NCBI GenBank assembly: GCA_029834535.1
Contig: JAQMWT010000531.1
Coordinates: forward strand, 1-64,000
DNA from: Chrysophaeum taylorii
Taxonomy: Eukaryota > Sar > Pelagophyceae > Pelagomonadales > Pelagomonadaceae
Direction of reading: 5' to 3'
Length of the DNA: 64,000 nt
Shown here: positions 45,590 through 55,707 of the stretch, piece by piece
How positions within the stretch are numbered: position 1 is the first letter of the stretch
How the letters are laid out: every line of letters starts with the position of its first letter
The notes under the pieces: model-generated
Databases searched by the model: none
The model's input: only the letters and a program-made list of their open reading frames with translations
Told to the model about the DNA's origin: nothing
Translations under genes and position numbers: made by a program

Positions 45590-46903
45590 ATGTCTCGGTC
45601 GTTGCCGGTGTTGTTCGAGGACATCGCCCGCGCGGCGACGCGGATTCGCGGGGGCGTTGTGAAGACGAACCTGAGCCATTCTCACTGGCTCTCGCAGATA
45701 TGCGGATGCGAGGTTTACCTCAAGCACGAGCAGACGATGTTCACCGGGTCGTTCAAGGAACGCGGCGCGCGGAACGCATTGATGTGCTTGACGGAGGCGC
45801 AGAAGCGCGAGGGCGTGGTCGCGGCGTCGGCGGGGAACCACGCGCTCGCGTTGTCGTGGCACGGCAAGCAGCTGGGAATTCCGGTGAGCGTGCTGATGCC
45901 GACGGTCGCGCCGCTGGCGAAGCGCGAGAAGTGTCGGGCGTTCGACGCGAACATCGTGGTGCACGGCGCGAACATCGGAGAGGCGAAGGCGTTTGCCGAG
46001 TCTTCGCCCGAATTTTCGAAGATGTCGTACGTGAACGGGTACGACGACGTTCCTATTATCGCCGGAGCCGGAACGTTGGGGCTCGAACTCGTCGACCAGT
46101 TGACCGACTTTGACTTCGTGATGGTGCCGTGCGGCGGCGCGGGCCTCCTCGCGGGGGTATCTCTCGCAGTCAAGACGCTGAGGCCCAAGACGCGCGTCGT
46201 GGGCGTCGAGCCGGCCGCGTGCGCGTCGTTCACCGAGGCGCTGTCGGCCGGGAAGCCGGTGGCCGCCGCGACGACCTCGACCCTCGCGGATGGGCTGGCC
46301 GTCCCCACCGTCGGGGGCAACGCCTTCGTGGTGGCCAAAGAATACACGGACGACGTCGTCATTGTCGAAGAGCGCGAGGTCGCGCTGAGCGTCTTAAGAT
46401 TGCTCGAGCACGAGAAGATCGTAGTCGAGGGCGGCGGCGCGACGGGCCTCGCCCCTATCCTGCCGGGGGGGCAGTACCACGACATTGTCCGCGGGTCCAA
46501 GGTGGTCGTGCCGCTGTGCGGCGGAAATATCGACACGACGACCCTCGGCCGCGTCTTGGACCGCGGTCTCGCCGCCGACGAGCGCCTCGTCAGGTTCGTC
46601 GCCGAGGTCTCCGACAGATCGGGCGGCCTTCACGGTCTCACCACCATCTTGAAGGACGTCGGGGCCTCGGTCAAGGACGTCTTCCACGAGCGCGCGTGGC
46701 TCCACTCGGCCGTGGACCGCGTCCAGATTAAGATTATCATCGAGACCACGGGCCCCGACCACGCGAAACAAGTCAAGCAAGCCCTCATCGACAGCGGCGT
46801 CAGCCTCCTCGTGTACCAGCGCGAGGTCTTCGGCGGCGCGGCCGATTCCCGCAGGCTCGCCGACGCCAACAAAGGACCCGCCGAGCCGGCGCCTTTCGAG
46901 TAA
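45590..46903 (+). CDS. Threonine dehydratase / ammonia-lyase-like PLP enzyme
   Basis: A 437-residue fold-type II PLP enzyme. The PLP lysine is Lys56 in GSFKERGA, followed by the AGNHALA loop at 81-87, the phosphate-binding CGGAGLLAG at 181-189 and the late PLCGGNID block. It matches the catabolic threonine (or serine) dehydratase group, which makes 2-oxobutyrate and ammonia from threonine. The last 90 or so residues (RFVAEVSDRSGGLHGL onward) look like a C-terminal ACT-like regulatory domain, as in the bacterial TdcB/IlvA-type short enzymes with one ACT unit. Serine racemase is an alternative for the core. No targeting peptide is evident, so probably cytosolic. Intronless. The gene ends 41 bp from the convergent fusion gene. 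Confidence 0.85.
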   Translation: MSRSLPVLFEDIARAATRIRGGVVKTNLSHSHWLSQICGCEVYLKHEQTMFTGSFKERGARNALMCLTEAQKREGVVAASAGNHALALSWHGKQLGIPVSVLMPTVAPLAKREKCRAFDANIVVHGANIGEAKAFAESSPEFSKMSYVNGYDDVPIIAGAGTLGLELVDQLTDFDFVMVPCGGAGLLAGVSLAVKTLRPKTRVVGVEPAACASFTEALSAGKPVAAATTSTLADGLAVPTVGGNAFVVAKEYTDDVVIVEEREVALSVLRLLEHEKIVVEGGGATGLAPILPGGQYHDIVRGSKVVVPLCGGNIDTTTLGRVLDRGLAADERLVRFVAEVSDRSGGLHGLTTILKDVGASVKDVFHERAWLHSAVDRVQIKIIIETTGPDHAKQVKQALIDSGVSLLVYQREVFGGAADSRRLADANKGPAEPAPFE

Positions 46904-46944
46904 TGTGGCGGTCTCTGGACTCTCGGTGGTGAGGAGGAGGAGGT

Positions 46945-47265
46945 TTAGTAGTGGTTGTTGTTGTTATCGGCCGCCGCCGCCGCCGCCCCGAAAAAAAAGG
47001 CGAGGTTGGTGCGGTAGGTGGCGTAGCCGCCCATCTTGAAGCGGATGGGCTGGGTCCGATGGAAGAGGGTCGAGCGGAAGACGACGCAGCGATTCTGGCG
47101 GTACGACACGTTGATCGAGGCCGCGTCGGCTTGCGCGTGGCCCCCGAGTTTTTCGTCGATGAGTCCCCGGATGTTTGCGCCGTGCTGGTTCTGCGCCCGA
47201 AAAAAGTCCCAATCGCGCGGCTTTGCGACGGGGAATATCTGGAGGCCGCTCCCGGGCTCGGGAGT

Positions 47266-47310
<45 letters not shown>

Positions 47311-49779
47311 CGCGGCGTTGAGCCAGCAGTTGATCGTGACGCGCGCGTGGTCGGCGTGGTAGTCGATGCCCCCGGGCGGGCGGAGGTACTTGTATGCCCA
47401 CATGTTGACGAGGTGATCCCGATCGACGATCTCGGGCAACCCGAGTTGGAACTCGCGCGCCGCTTGAAGGAGGAGCCCGGACACAAAGCCGTCGTGGAGG
47501 TAAGCGCCGACATACCCCGGTTTCAGGTCTACATAGGTCGTCGTTTCGACGCTAAAGAGCCGGAGCTCGTCGAGCGCGCGGGGCGCGAAGACGTCGTCGA
47601 GCACGGCGACGCCGCGGCTCGCGAACTCGCGCTGGGCTTCGTCCCAGCGGTGCCGGGCGAGCGCCGCCTCGCGCGTCGCGGGGCTCTCGCGAAAGTAGAA
47701 CACCCTGTTGTGCGATCGACGCGCGGCGTCCTCTCCGAGGGGAATGTCGAAGAGGGGCATGTTGCCTCCCCGCTCTTTCCACGCCGAGTAATGGGGCGCG
47801 TGGTCGCGCGCCATGCGGTCGGCGGCGGCCTCGAACGCCGCGGCGAGCTCGAGCGTCGATCGTTCGACTCGGCCCGCGTCGACGAGGTACCTGAGCTGCG
47901 CCGCGTCGTGCCTGAGTTTGTCGGGCGATGATTTCGTCGCCCACTCGACGTGCCGGAGGCCGCGCTCCGTCGCGACGTGGTACCGCGGCACGGAGGACGG
48001 GTCGGCAACGGCGTCCTCGAGCTGCGGCCCGCGCCACGCGCTCAGCATCGCGCGAACGTGTCGTCGGTAGTACCTCGCTGCCTCGTCGAACTCGTCGGCG
48101 AGGCGGCTGCACGCCGTCGCCGCGAGAGCGAGACAGTCGAGACAGTCGGGAAGATCGGCCAGCACGACTCCCGAGAGGAGCGCGATGCCCGCGTTTGCGA
48201 ACTCGTGGCCGGAGGCGGGGGGTCGTTTCTCCGCGAAAAGGCCCGCGACCCCGAGAAGCGCGGTGGCGACAACGTACGCCGCGACCGCCGCGCGAAACTC
48301 GGGCGCCGCCGCGACGTCGCAGAACGTTGCTTTTTCGCCCGAATGGTCGAGGATTTCGCCGGCGCAAAGATCGACGATGGCGCACGCGCTCGCGGCGTTG
48401 CGGCCGCCAATCGCGGCCGCCATCGTGTCGTGCAGGGAGGCCGGCTCCTTCGCTCTCGTGATCCGCGCGCATGCCCCGACCGCCATCGCGTGCGCGCGCC
48501 GACGTCCGTCGCTTCCTTTAAACGATGATGATGGAGAATAGTCGTCGCCGCCGCCCTCTCTCGCCGCCGCCGACGGCCAAGAAGAAAAGGGCTGACGGCG
48601 CGGTATCGCGGTCGATCCTCTTTTCGCGCGCCCGACCTGTCGCTCGGTGGTCATCGTGTCCTTGACCAAGCCCTCGCAGTCTTCGCCGCTCAACGCTCGA
48701 TACGTCGAAAGCATACCGCAGAGTGTTCGCGCTTGCGGGCCGAGGTCGGCGCTCGCGTTGAACGTGACGTGGTAACTGACACCGTCGAGCAACACCTGAA
48801 TCGTCGCCGCCGCCGCCGCCGCCGCTTGGTCGTCGTCGTCGTCGTCGTCGTCGGCACTCTTTACGACGTGTTGTCGCAGCCAATCCTGGCGACGTCGCTC
48901 GACGAGTCGTGCTTTCTTGAGGTCTTCTCGAGCGGCGTCGACACTCGATGGCGGTGCTGCTGCCCGGAGGTCTCGATCGAATCGGTCGACCGCGGTCTCG
49001 TAGAGGCTTGTGTCGAGCTTGGAGTGCATTCGCAAAAAATCCAAGTCCCTACCTCCGAGGCCGCCGCCGCCGCCGCCGCCGCCGCCTATTTGGTCGGCGA
49101 CGTCGTCGTCGAGGTTTCGATGCTGGCACTGCTTGACGCCGCCGCAGAATTCGTCCGATATTTTTGATTTGTCGACCTCTAGCCAGCCGAGTCTCGATTG
49201 GAGCATCGCAATGCCGTCGTCGAGGCGCTCCGTTATCAGCACGAGATCGAAAGAAGCCAAGATTCTTCTCGCGGATTCGAGATCGGCGATCGAGAGCGTC
49301 CCGAGGTCGGCGGCCCAGGCCGTGCCACCGACCAGGAAGCGCACGTACAAGTTGTCCGCATACGGTGTCATTTCCTCCACGAAGACCCGAGCGGCCGAAC
49401 CGTTTCGAGATCTCAAAAAGGCATCGACGTCGCGCATCTGCGAGAGCGCGCGAGAAACGGGTTCGCGGAGCGTGACGACGCTGACGAACCCTGCGCACGG
49501 GAACGCCGGCATCTCGACGTTGAGGTAAAAAGTACCGACGCGCTCGGCCGCTTCGCGTCGTTCGGCGCACGAAAGCACGCGCCGGTCCCCTTCCAACAAT
49601 CCGAGCCGTTCGTCGTAGGGCGCCATGTCTTCGGCGAGTTGGCACCGCGACAGCAAGGGTGGGACCACGACGTTGTGCCTCGCCACGGCGCAAAGCCGAG
49701 TACCGCCCGTTTTGGGGGGGTGAACGTGCATCACGCGCGTCCCGCGAACAACAATGCCCAAGACGAGCAACATCATCAC
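46945..49779 (-). CDS. Fusion: sulfotransferase domain plus 2-oxoglutarate/Fe(II) oxygenase-like domain
   Basis: One 944-residue frame. Residues 1-13 form a signal anchor. Next comes a sulfotransferase PAPS loop, HPPKTGGTRL at 20-29, and a 3'-phosphate site type segment, LREPVSRALSQ near 107; this part continues to about 290. The middle (about 300-560) has Asp and Ala runs and then helical TPR-like sequence. The C-terminal 180 residues look like a prolyl-4-hydroxylase-type oxygenase: HADHARVTINCWLN carries the HxD pair, and VVFRSTLFHRTQP carries the distal His, with an Arg-rich FKMGGYATYRTNLAFF next. A Golgi protein that both sulfates and hydroxylates substrates is inference. It could be two genes: a second start at the ATG of MAVGACARITR (about 48483) would give the oxygenase alone. 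But no stop interrupts the frame. An Asp run of about 15 is encoded at 47263-47310. Confidence 0.7.
47276..47310. repeat. (GTC)n trinucleotide run inside the fusion gene
   Basis: A pure gtc run of 35 bases. On the minus strand it encodes a block of Asp residues within the oxygenase domain, between the HxD strand and the next strand. In-frame and so tolerated, it lies in a loop by this reading. Confidence 0.85.
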
Positions 49780-51477
49780 GAGAATGGGCGCTGGGTCCGC
49801 CCGAAAATAAGGGTAATAATGATGTTAAGCCGACTCGAAATGGGGGACGAGGGTTTTTCGTTTTCAAAAAGGCGCCGATGAGAGAAGCTGTTTGGGAACG
49901 TGTGAGTGGGAACTAGCGTTTTCAACAACAACAACAACAAAAGTCGATTGTTTTTGCGGTCGTGTGCAAGGGCGTTTATGGGCGACTAGATTGGGGAAAA
50001 GAGAACCTGAATAGAACTGTGGGATGGGTGTGCGGCAGTGCGGAGTGCCGCACAGAGGAGAGGGTATCAGGGGCGGGTGTAGCGGCAACACCCGTGCTAA
50101 AATCCTTAACCCATACCCCTCATCTTCAATTGAGTATTATCTTGGTCGCACCCCCTGTCCACCCAAAGGGGAGTCGGGGAGGGGGAAAGCGTTGTAGGAC
50201 GTGAAGCTCCGAGGTTCGGCGTCATGAAGGCGCTTAAGTACGAGGCCGTGTCAGGTGAGCCCGGAGTCTCTAGTTGCTCCGCCATGCGGGCACCCGGAGG
50301 GCGTCAGAGGCTGGATGGACTCCGTGAGTGCTAAGGTGGAGGTCGCCGCCGAGCCGGGGGTCAGGAGAAGAGAGGATAGAGCCAGTCCGCAGGGCGCAAA
50401 CTAAGGGCTAATCAACAACTGGGGAGGTGACCTAAACAACATATAGACTGGGCCCATGCACCACCAATTCCTCGTGTTTGGATCCTACTACGCCAGCGGT
50501 GGCGATCTTCTGCACTCTCCAATAATGCACGAGTGCGTACGAGACGACGACGCAAAAACTTGTTCGTGTTCACAATCCCCTTTGCCGACGACAAAGTTGA
50601 AGAGGATGGATAACTCTCGCGTGTTTTGACCTGACCTAACCAAACAAAAATCCCGGCGAACGCCGCCTCCGACCAGAACAGATGCCGTCATCATACGCCG
50701 CGCGCTTAGTTTCACCATCATACACAAGAACATGCAAGTTTTGTGAAGCGTGATTCTCCGAATTCCGACCACACGACATCGGCGATGTTTGTCGTCGGCC
50801 GTTCTTTTATTTTGTACCAAAATCGCCGAGGACATTATTACCCGAGCGTCCTGCGAGAACTCGATTTCTGACATCCTTGTTGAAGTCGAAGACGACAAGT
50901 GGGAACCAACCGGCGCTGTTAGCAATCCCGCGCACTTCAGCAGCAAGCCCCCATCACATCAATCATCAAGAACACCTACCCCCTACTCAAGTCCGCAGGC
51001 TCGAACTCGCGTTTAAGCATGAATGTTGTTTTCCCGCGCTGCGCTTCATTCCCCCGGCAGACGGAGGCACTGTTTGTTTGTACTCAGCGGGAGCTGGTCA
51101 CGCCGCGTCTGACACGGGCGGGGTGGTCATCCTCGTACCTTGTGGACCTGCGGGGTTGTTGGGTGGAAAGTGGTTTGTAAATTGTCACGGCCCTCTACCA
51201 TCCGACGAATGGAATATAGGTTAAACATGGACTCTCGAGGGGATGTTAAACAAAACGCCAGCTCCACCCCGACCAATGTCCCTCGATGTAGAGCGCGTCC
51301 CTTCGCGGCTTGTGGCTGCACACGTAAAGAGAAACCGCCCCGGCGTTATCTCGATGGATTCGATGCCGATTTTGCCACTAGGAAGGAAGGCTTTTCGTCG
51401 TCGACTGCTTGTGTTTGATTGGGTAATAATAATAGGTAGGACCTACCACCACCCCCCTGGTGAAGCAAAAACAAAAA
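49780..51477. other. Gene-poor 1.7 kb with two small hairpins
   Basis: No frame here looks coding. A (caa)n run lies at 49923-49940. Two short inverted repeats sit close together: 50030-50037 with 50046-50053 (8-bp arms) and 50074-50080 with 50088-50094 (7-bp arms). The following 350 bases are GC-rich and of even composition with few homopolymers, like a structured RNA or a retroelement end, but I cannot identify it. The last part is the upstream region of the C69 peptidase gene, with a (taa)n run near 51423-51433. Confidence 0.4.
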
Positions 51478-53265
51478 ATGAGAGTGTGGTTGGTCGCTTT
51501 TGTGGTGAGGTCCGTGTCGAGTTGCTCGAACATTCTGGTGACGAAGGGGGCGTCGAGCGACGGGTACGTCCACACGAGCTACAACGCCGACGACGCGGCC
51601 CTTTTCGGGGCCGTGCCGCGGTGGGGCGCCGCTTTGCACCCTCCAGGAAGCGTTCGCGAGGTATGGTCGTGGGATCTCGGGATCAAGCTCGGGGAGGTGC
51701 CCGAGCCGCCGCAGACGTATAACGTGATGGGGAACGCGAACGAGTTCGGCGTGGTGATCGGGGAAACGACGCACGGTGGCCTGTCGGTGCTGTCGAACGC
51801 GGGAAAAACAGAAGCGAACGGGACGCGGATCGACTACGGATCGTTGATATGGATGACCCTCCAGCGCGCTCGGAGCGCGCGCGAGGCCGTGTCGACGATG
51901 GTGGATCTCGCGACGACCTACGGGTACGCGTCGTCGATGGAAGGATTTTCGATAGCGGACGCCGACGAAGTCTGGTATATGGAGATGCTCGGCAGGGGAA
52001 ATCTGGGGGAGGGCGTGTTGTACGTGGCGCTGCGTATTCCCGAGGGGTACGTCGTCGCGCACGCGAACCAGGCGCGGATCAGGGAGTTTCTGCCGTGCGA
52101 TGATCCAGAGTGGTGCCGGTATTCCCCGGACGTGGTCGAGTTCGCGACCAAAAACGGGTTTTACGACGGGACGGTTCCGTTTTCGTTTTCTGACGTTTTT
52201 GATCCGGTGACCTTCGAGGGCGCACGATTTTGCGAAGCGCGGGTCTGGTACGTGTTTTCGCACCTTGGCAAAGACTTCAACGCGACCTACTACCTTCCGT
52301 ACGCGCGAGGGGACGACCTCGCGCGTCGCATGCCGTTGTGGGTCGAGGCGTCCAACGTCTCGGCGAGGGACGTCCGGGCGCTCATGGCCTCGCACTACGA
52401 GGGAAGCTGGTTCGACCCCTCGGTCGACGTCGGCGCGGGCCCCGAACACTCCCCGTACCGCTACAACGGCCTCGAATGGACCTTGAAGAACCAGACGTTC
52501 GTGAACGAGCGGCCCGTCGGTACGCAGTACACGGGCTGGCACTTCGTGTCGACGATCCGGGCCGACGTCCCTCCCCCCATGAAGGCGCTGTTGTGGTGGG
52601 GCGCCGACGACCACAGCTGGTCCCCCGCGATACCGATTCACGGCGGCGCGACGGAGGTCCACCCCTCTTACGACGGCCAGGACTGCGCGGGCCGCAGCGA
52701 GTGCCGGCGCGCGAGGGGTCTCCCGGGAACGGTCACCGACTTTGACGTCGAGGCTGCCTGGTGGGTCAACAATCTGGTCGCCGATACCGTCTACACGCGC
52801 TACGACCGCGCCGCCCCCGTGGTGGAGGCGGCGATGGCCCGCCTCGAGGCGACCCTTTCGGCTAAGCTCGAGGTCGCCGAGGATGAGGCCTCTCGTCTCG
52901 AGGAGGAGGGCCTTCGCTCGGAAGCACTTCAAGTCCTCTCGCGCCACGCCGTGGAGGCGGGCGCCGTGGCGACCCAAACCTGGACCGCCCTCTGGCAGCG
53001 ACTAGTGGTTCTGTTTATCGACGGAAAAATCACCAAACCCGATCCGACCGACGGCGTCTGCGGTTGCGTCAAGGATTCGGCCGAGTTTTCCAACGAATGG
53101 AAGCAAAAGGTTGTCGACGACACCGGCAACAAATACGAAGAGCCGCCGACCCAAGATCCCATGTTGCGCGCGGCGAAGGGTCTCCGCCGTCGCGCCTCGC
53201 GTCGCCCCATCCACAAGCTCGACATCAAGGGGGTGGCCGGCGCAACTCGTTCGACGATTCAGTAA
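51478..53265 (+). CDS. Peptidase family C69 (dipeptidase/secernin-like), secreted
   Basis: From ATG 51478 the product has 595 residues. Residues 1-15 form a signal peptide; Cys16 follows directly in SSCSNILVTKGAS, the N-terminal nucleophile (Ntn hydrolase) context of C69 dipeptidases, where the mature protein must begin with Cys. Family blocks continue: HTSYNADD at about 32-39, the NEFGVVIGETT region, DYGSLIWMTLQRA, and GFSIADADEVWYME. The enzyme would cleave small peptides in an acidic or extracellular compartment. The tail (about 470-595) is helical with an added basic end. Several potential N-glycosylation sites are present. The GTG 18 bases upstream is not a likely start. Intronless. Confidence 0.88.
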   Translation: MRVWLVAFVVRSVSSCSNILVTKGASSDGYVHTSYNADDAALFGAVPRWGAALHPPGSVREVWSWDLGIKLGEVPEPPQTYNVMGNANEFGVVIGETTHGGLSVLSNAGKTEANGTRIDYGSLIWMTLQRARSAREAVSTMVDLATTYGYASSMEGFSIADADEVWYMEMLGRGNLGEGVLYVALRIPEGYVVAHANQARIREFLPCDDPEWCRYSPDVVEFATKNGFYDGTVPFSFSDVFDPVTFEGARFCEARVWYVFSHLGKDFNATYYLPYARGDDLARRMPLWVEASNVSARDVRALMASHYEGSWFDPSVDVGAGPEHSPYRYNGLEWTLKNQTFVNERPVGTQYTGWHFVSTIRADVPPPMKALLWWGADDHSWSPAIPIHGGATEVHPSYDGQDCAGRSECRRARGLPGTVTDFDVEAAWWVNNLVADTVYTRYDRAAPVVEAAMARLEATLSAKLEVAEDEASRLEEEGLRSEALQVLSRHAVEAGAVATQTWTALWQRLVVLFIDGKITKPDPTDGVCGCVKDSAEFSNEWKQKVVDDTGNKYEEPPTQDPMLRAAKGLRRRASRRPIHKLDIKGVAGATRSTIQ

Positions 53266-53335
53266 TGCCTAAAAGCAACACTCCTACGACGGCGAGACGC
53301 GCTACATTTTGTTGTTGTTGTTGTGTGCAGCACTT

Positions 53336-53368
<33 letters not shown>

Positions 53369-53566
53369 ACCGTGTATAACACGAGGTCTTCTAGCAGCGT
53401 CTGTATATATCCTGCTGCTGCGCCTCTCAATCCACGACGACTTGTGCGCTCCTCCGCAAGAAGCGCGCGCGTTTTTTCTACTCTGATGATGACAAGGCAG
53501 GCATCACACTCGCCTTTTCCTCGAAGAGAGTAATAAAATAATAATGAGTCGGGCGCCGAATACCAC
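53266..53566. other. Intergenic region with (TAC)11
   Basis: About 300 bases between convergent genes. A pure tac run lies at 53336-53368, and a (taa)-rich stretch at 53531-53545 near the 3' end of the minus-strand gene. Nothing else seen. Confidence 0.55.
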
Positions 53567-55626
53567 CTAGTTGATGAGCTTGATGCCGGAGCTCGTCGCC
53601 CACTTGGTGATGATGCGGACCATATACTCAACCTGCGGATTGGAGGTATTCCTGACCATGGTTAACACGTCCCGAAGATCATCCTTGGGCGCCTTGCCGG
53701 CGACGACAAGCTGGAAGACGCCGACGCAGGCGCCGCGCTTCCCTTCCCAGAACTCGGGGTCTGGGTCGAGGCGTTCCTGTGGACGGGTCACAGAAACACA
53801 ACACGGCGACACGAACCAAGACGTCGAAGGCTTTGGCCGCGTAGAGAAATTGACCCATCCGATAACAGTCGTTGGCAATGAGCTGCAGAAGATTGAAGGA
53901 TTCGTTCGACGTGTCCATTTTCAGGTAAAGCTCCCACGCGTTCTTGGGCTGCCCATTCATGATGTAGCACCGCGCAAGCCACGAAATGTAGCAGTACTCC
54001 GCCTTGTAGCGCTCGTTTTGCACCAACAGCAGCGCTTCCTCGGCGGCCTTGTAGTTGCCCGTCTGGGCGAGCGAGATCTGCGACGACGACGAGGTTTGAG
54101 GTTGTGTCTGAAAAAAAAATACGGCTCGGCTCGGCTCGGCTCGGCTCGACTCAACTCACGCCGTGGTTCCAATTGAAATCGTCGTCGTTGTACATATAAG
54201 CCTTGATGGAGTTGAGGTAGATGTTGACGTCCTCGAACTGCTTGAGCAAGAAGAAGCACGAGGCCATGCACTGTCGTCCGGGGATCGTGTCGCACTCGGA
54301 CGCGGAGGAGCCAACCAGCTGGAAGAACTGCTGGGCCATCTTGATGTGGTCGCGGAGGCCGAGGGCCTGGCCGACAGAGGCGTTGACGACGCCCTTGAGG
54401 ATGTATTCTTGGGGTGTCGACGGTTCGACGTCCTTGATGAGCTCGTAGGCTTCCTGCATACCGTCGTGGCGGAGATAGTAGATAACGAGGTTGAGCCTCG
54501 CCTCCGGGATGAAGTCGCTCAGCTGCGGGAGAACCTGGAGCGCCCCTTCTCCCTGCGAAAAGACGACCCTGTTGTGGCGTATGAGGTCGTTAGTGTGGAG
54601 GGCGTGGCCCTGGTCCGAGAGGACTTTGAGCTCGGCCTCTGCCGCGCGGCCGTTGTAGAGCCGGAAATGGTTGCACGCCTTGAGATTGACGGCGATGGCC
54701 GAATCCGGGTGTGCTTGGAGGTACACCGCGAGAATCTCGAGCGAGACGTCGTAGTAGTCGAGCTTGTAGTAGCACATCGCGACGTAGACGTTCAGCGCGA
54801 GGTCGTCTCGGTTCTCGAGCAAAAGGCGTTTGTAGATGTCGGTCGCCTCCTGAAAATGCGATCTGAGGTAATGGATCGCTGCGAGAGACAACTGGTCCTC
54901 GTTGGTGTCGGTCAAATCCTGGTGCCGCATCATGAGGTCGTCCTGGTTGTCGCGTTTGTGCGCGACGTGGAACAACAACCGATTGCGAAGCGCGCGTTCC
55001 GGCGCACGTTGCGTCTGGTCCTCGAGCCGGACCTCCTTCTCGATGCGAGCTACGACGTCGTCGTCCGTCACGAGGCCGCCCCCTCGTTTACCGTCGGCAT
55101 CTTGTTGGAAGAGCCGGCGCCGCCTCGCGATCTCGGCCGGCGTCGTCGCCGCCCTGACCTTACGCTCGATGGCCCCAGCAACCGCGCCGTCGTACTTTCC
55201 GACCGTGTCTTCCGCCTCGTTGTACATTTGCATGTAGTACAAACAACACGCCGAGTAGAGGTGGACTTGGTGCGGTGTCTCGACGTTCTCGTCGTCGTCG
55301 TCGTCGCGCTTGCCGCCGTCCTTGCTCTCTCCAGATGATGACTCGCCGTTGCCCACGATCTCCTGGTAGGCCTCGTAGGCTCGTTGGTAGTTGCCCAAGT
55401 GGCACGCGCAGTACCCAATCCACAGGAGCGCCTCCAACGTTTCGCGCGCGTCAGCGCCTTTCCTGTTAAACTCGAGCAACGCAAGCGCGCCCGTGTAGTC
55501 CCGCTTCCTGACGTACTCTTCGAGCCGTGTCAGCTTCGCCGACTTGGACTCGGGGGTCGCGGACGTCTTGAGCCCCGTTCGCAACCGGCCTCCCGGTCGC
55601 ACCCCTGGCTGCCGCGACATCAACAT
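53567..55626 (-). CDS. IFT56: Intraflagellar transport protein IFT56 (TTC26/DYF-13)
   Basis: Three exons on the minus strand, 55626-54160, 54077-53817 and 53776-53567, encode 645 residues. The match to IFT56 is strong throughout: [104 protein letters not shown] and the end [17 protein letters not shown]56 is a TPR-protein of IFT complex B that carries motility components into flagella. The product is longer than the human form (554) because of an acidic insert near residues 90-120 and a second near 150-190. Introns are 82 nt (54078-54159) and 40 nt (53777-53816). The chosen acceptor of the first intron gives a gapless join with the human sequence; an upstream acceptor would add ten residues. 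Start is the first ATG (55626). Confidence 0.93.
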
Positions 55627-55707
55627 CGTCAATTAGTTTGTTTGTCTACTACTACAGCGCCGTTGTGCTAGTGACGCAGACCACGTGGTGGCGGGGGGAC
55701 GCACGAG
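55627..55707. promoter_or_regulatory. 81-bp divergent promoter region (IFT56 / JmjC-like gene)
   Basis: The start codons of two divergent genes are 81 bp apart. No known motif, such as an X-box for ciliary genes, is evident by eye. Confidence 0.4.

Noticed and set aside
50030-50460. tRNA or rRNA gene
   Set aside because: No cloverleaf with a T-loop or known rRNA core could be folded by eye; only two short hairpins are present.
51243-51722. Frame overlapping the start of the C69 peptidase gene
   Set aside because: Arg-rich, out of frame with the conserved peptidase and without a domain.
54163-55338. Plus-strand frame of 391 codons opposite IFT56
   Set aside because: Mirror of the strongly conserved IFT56 exon 1.
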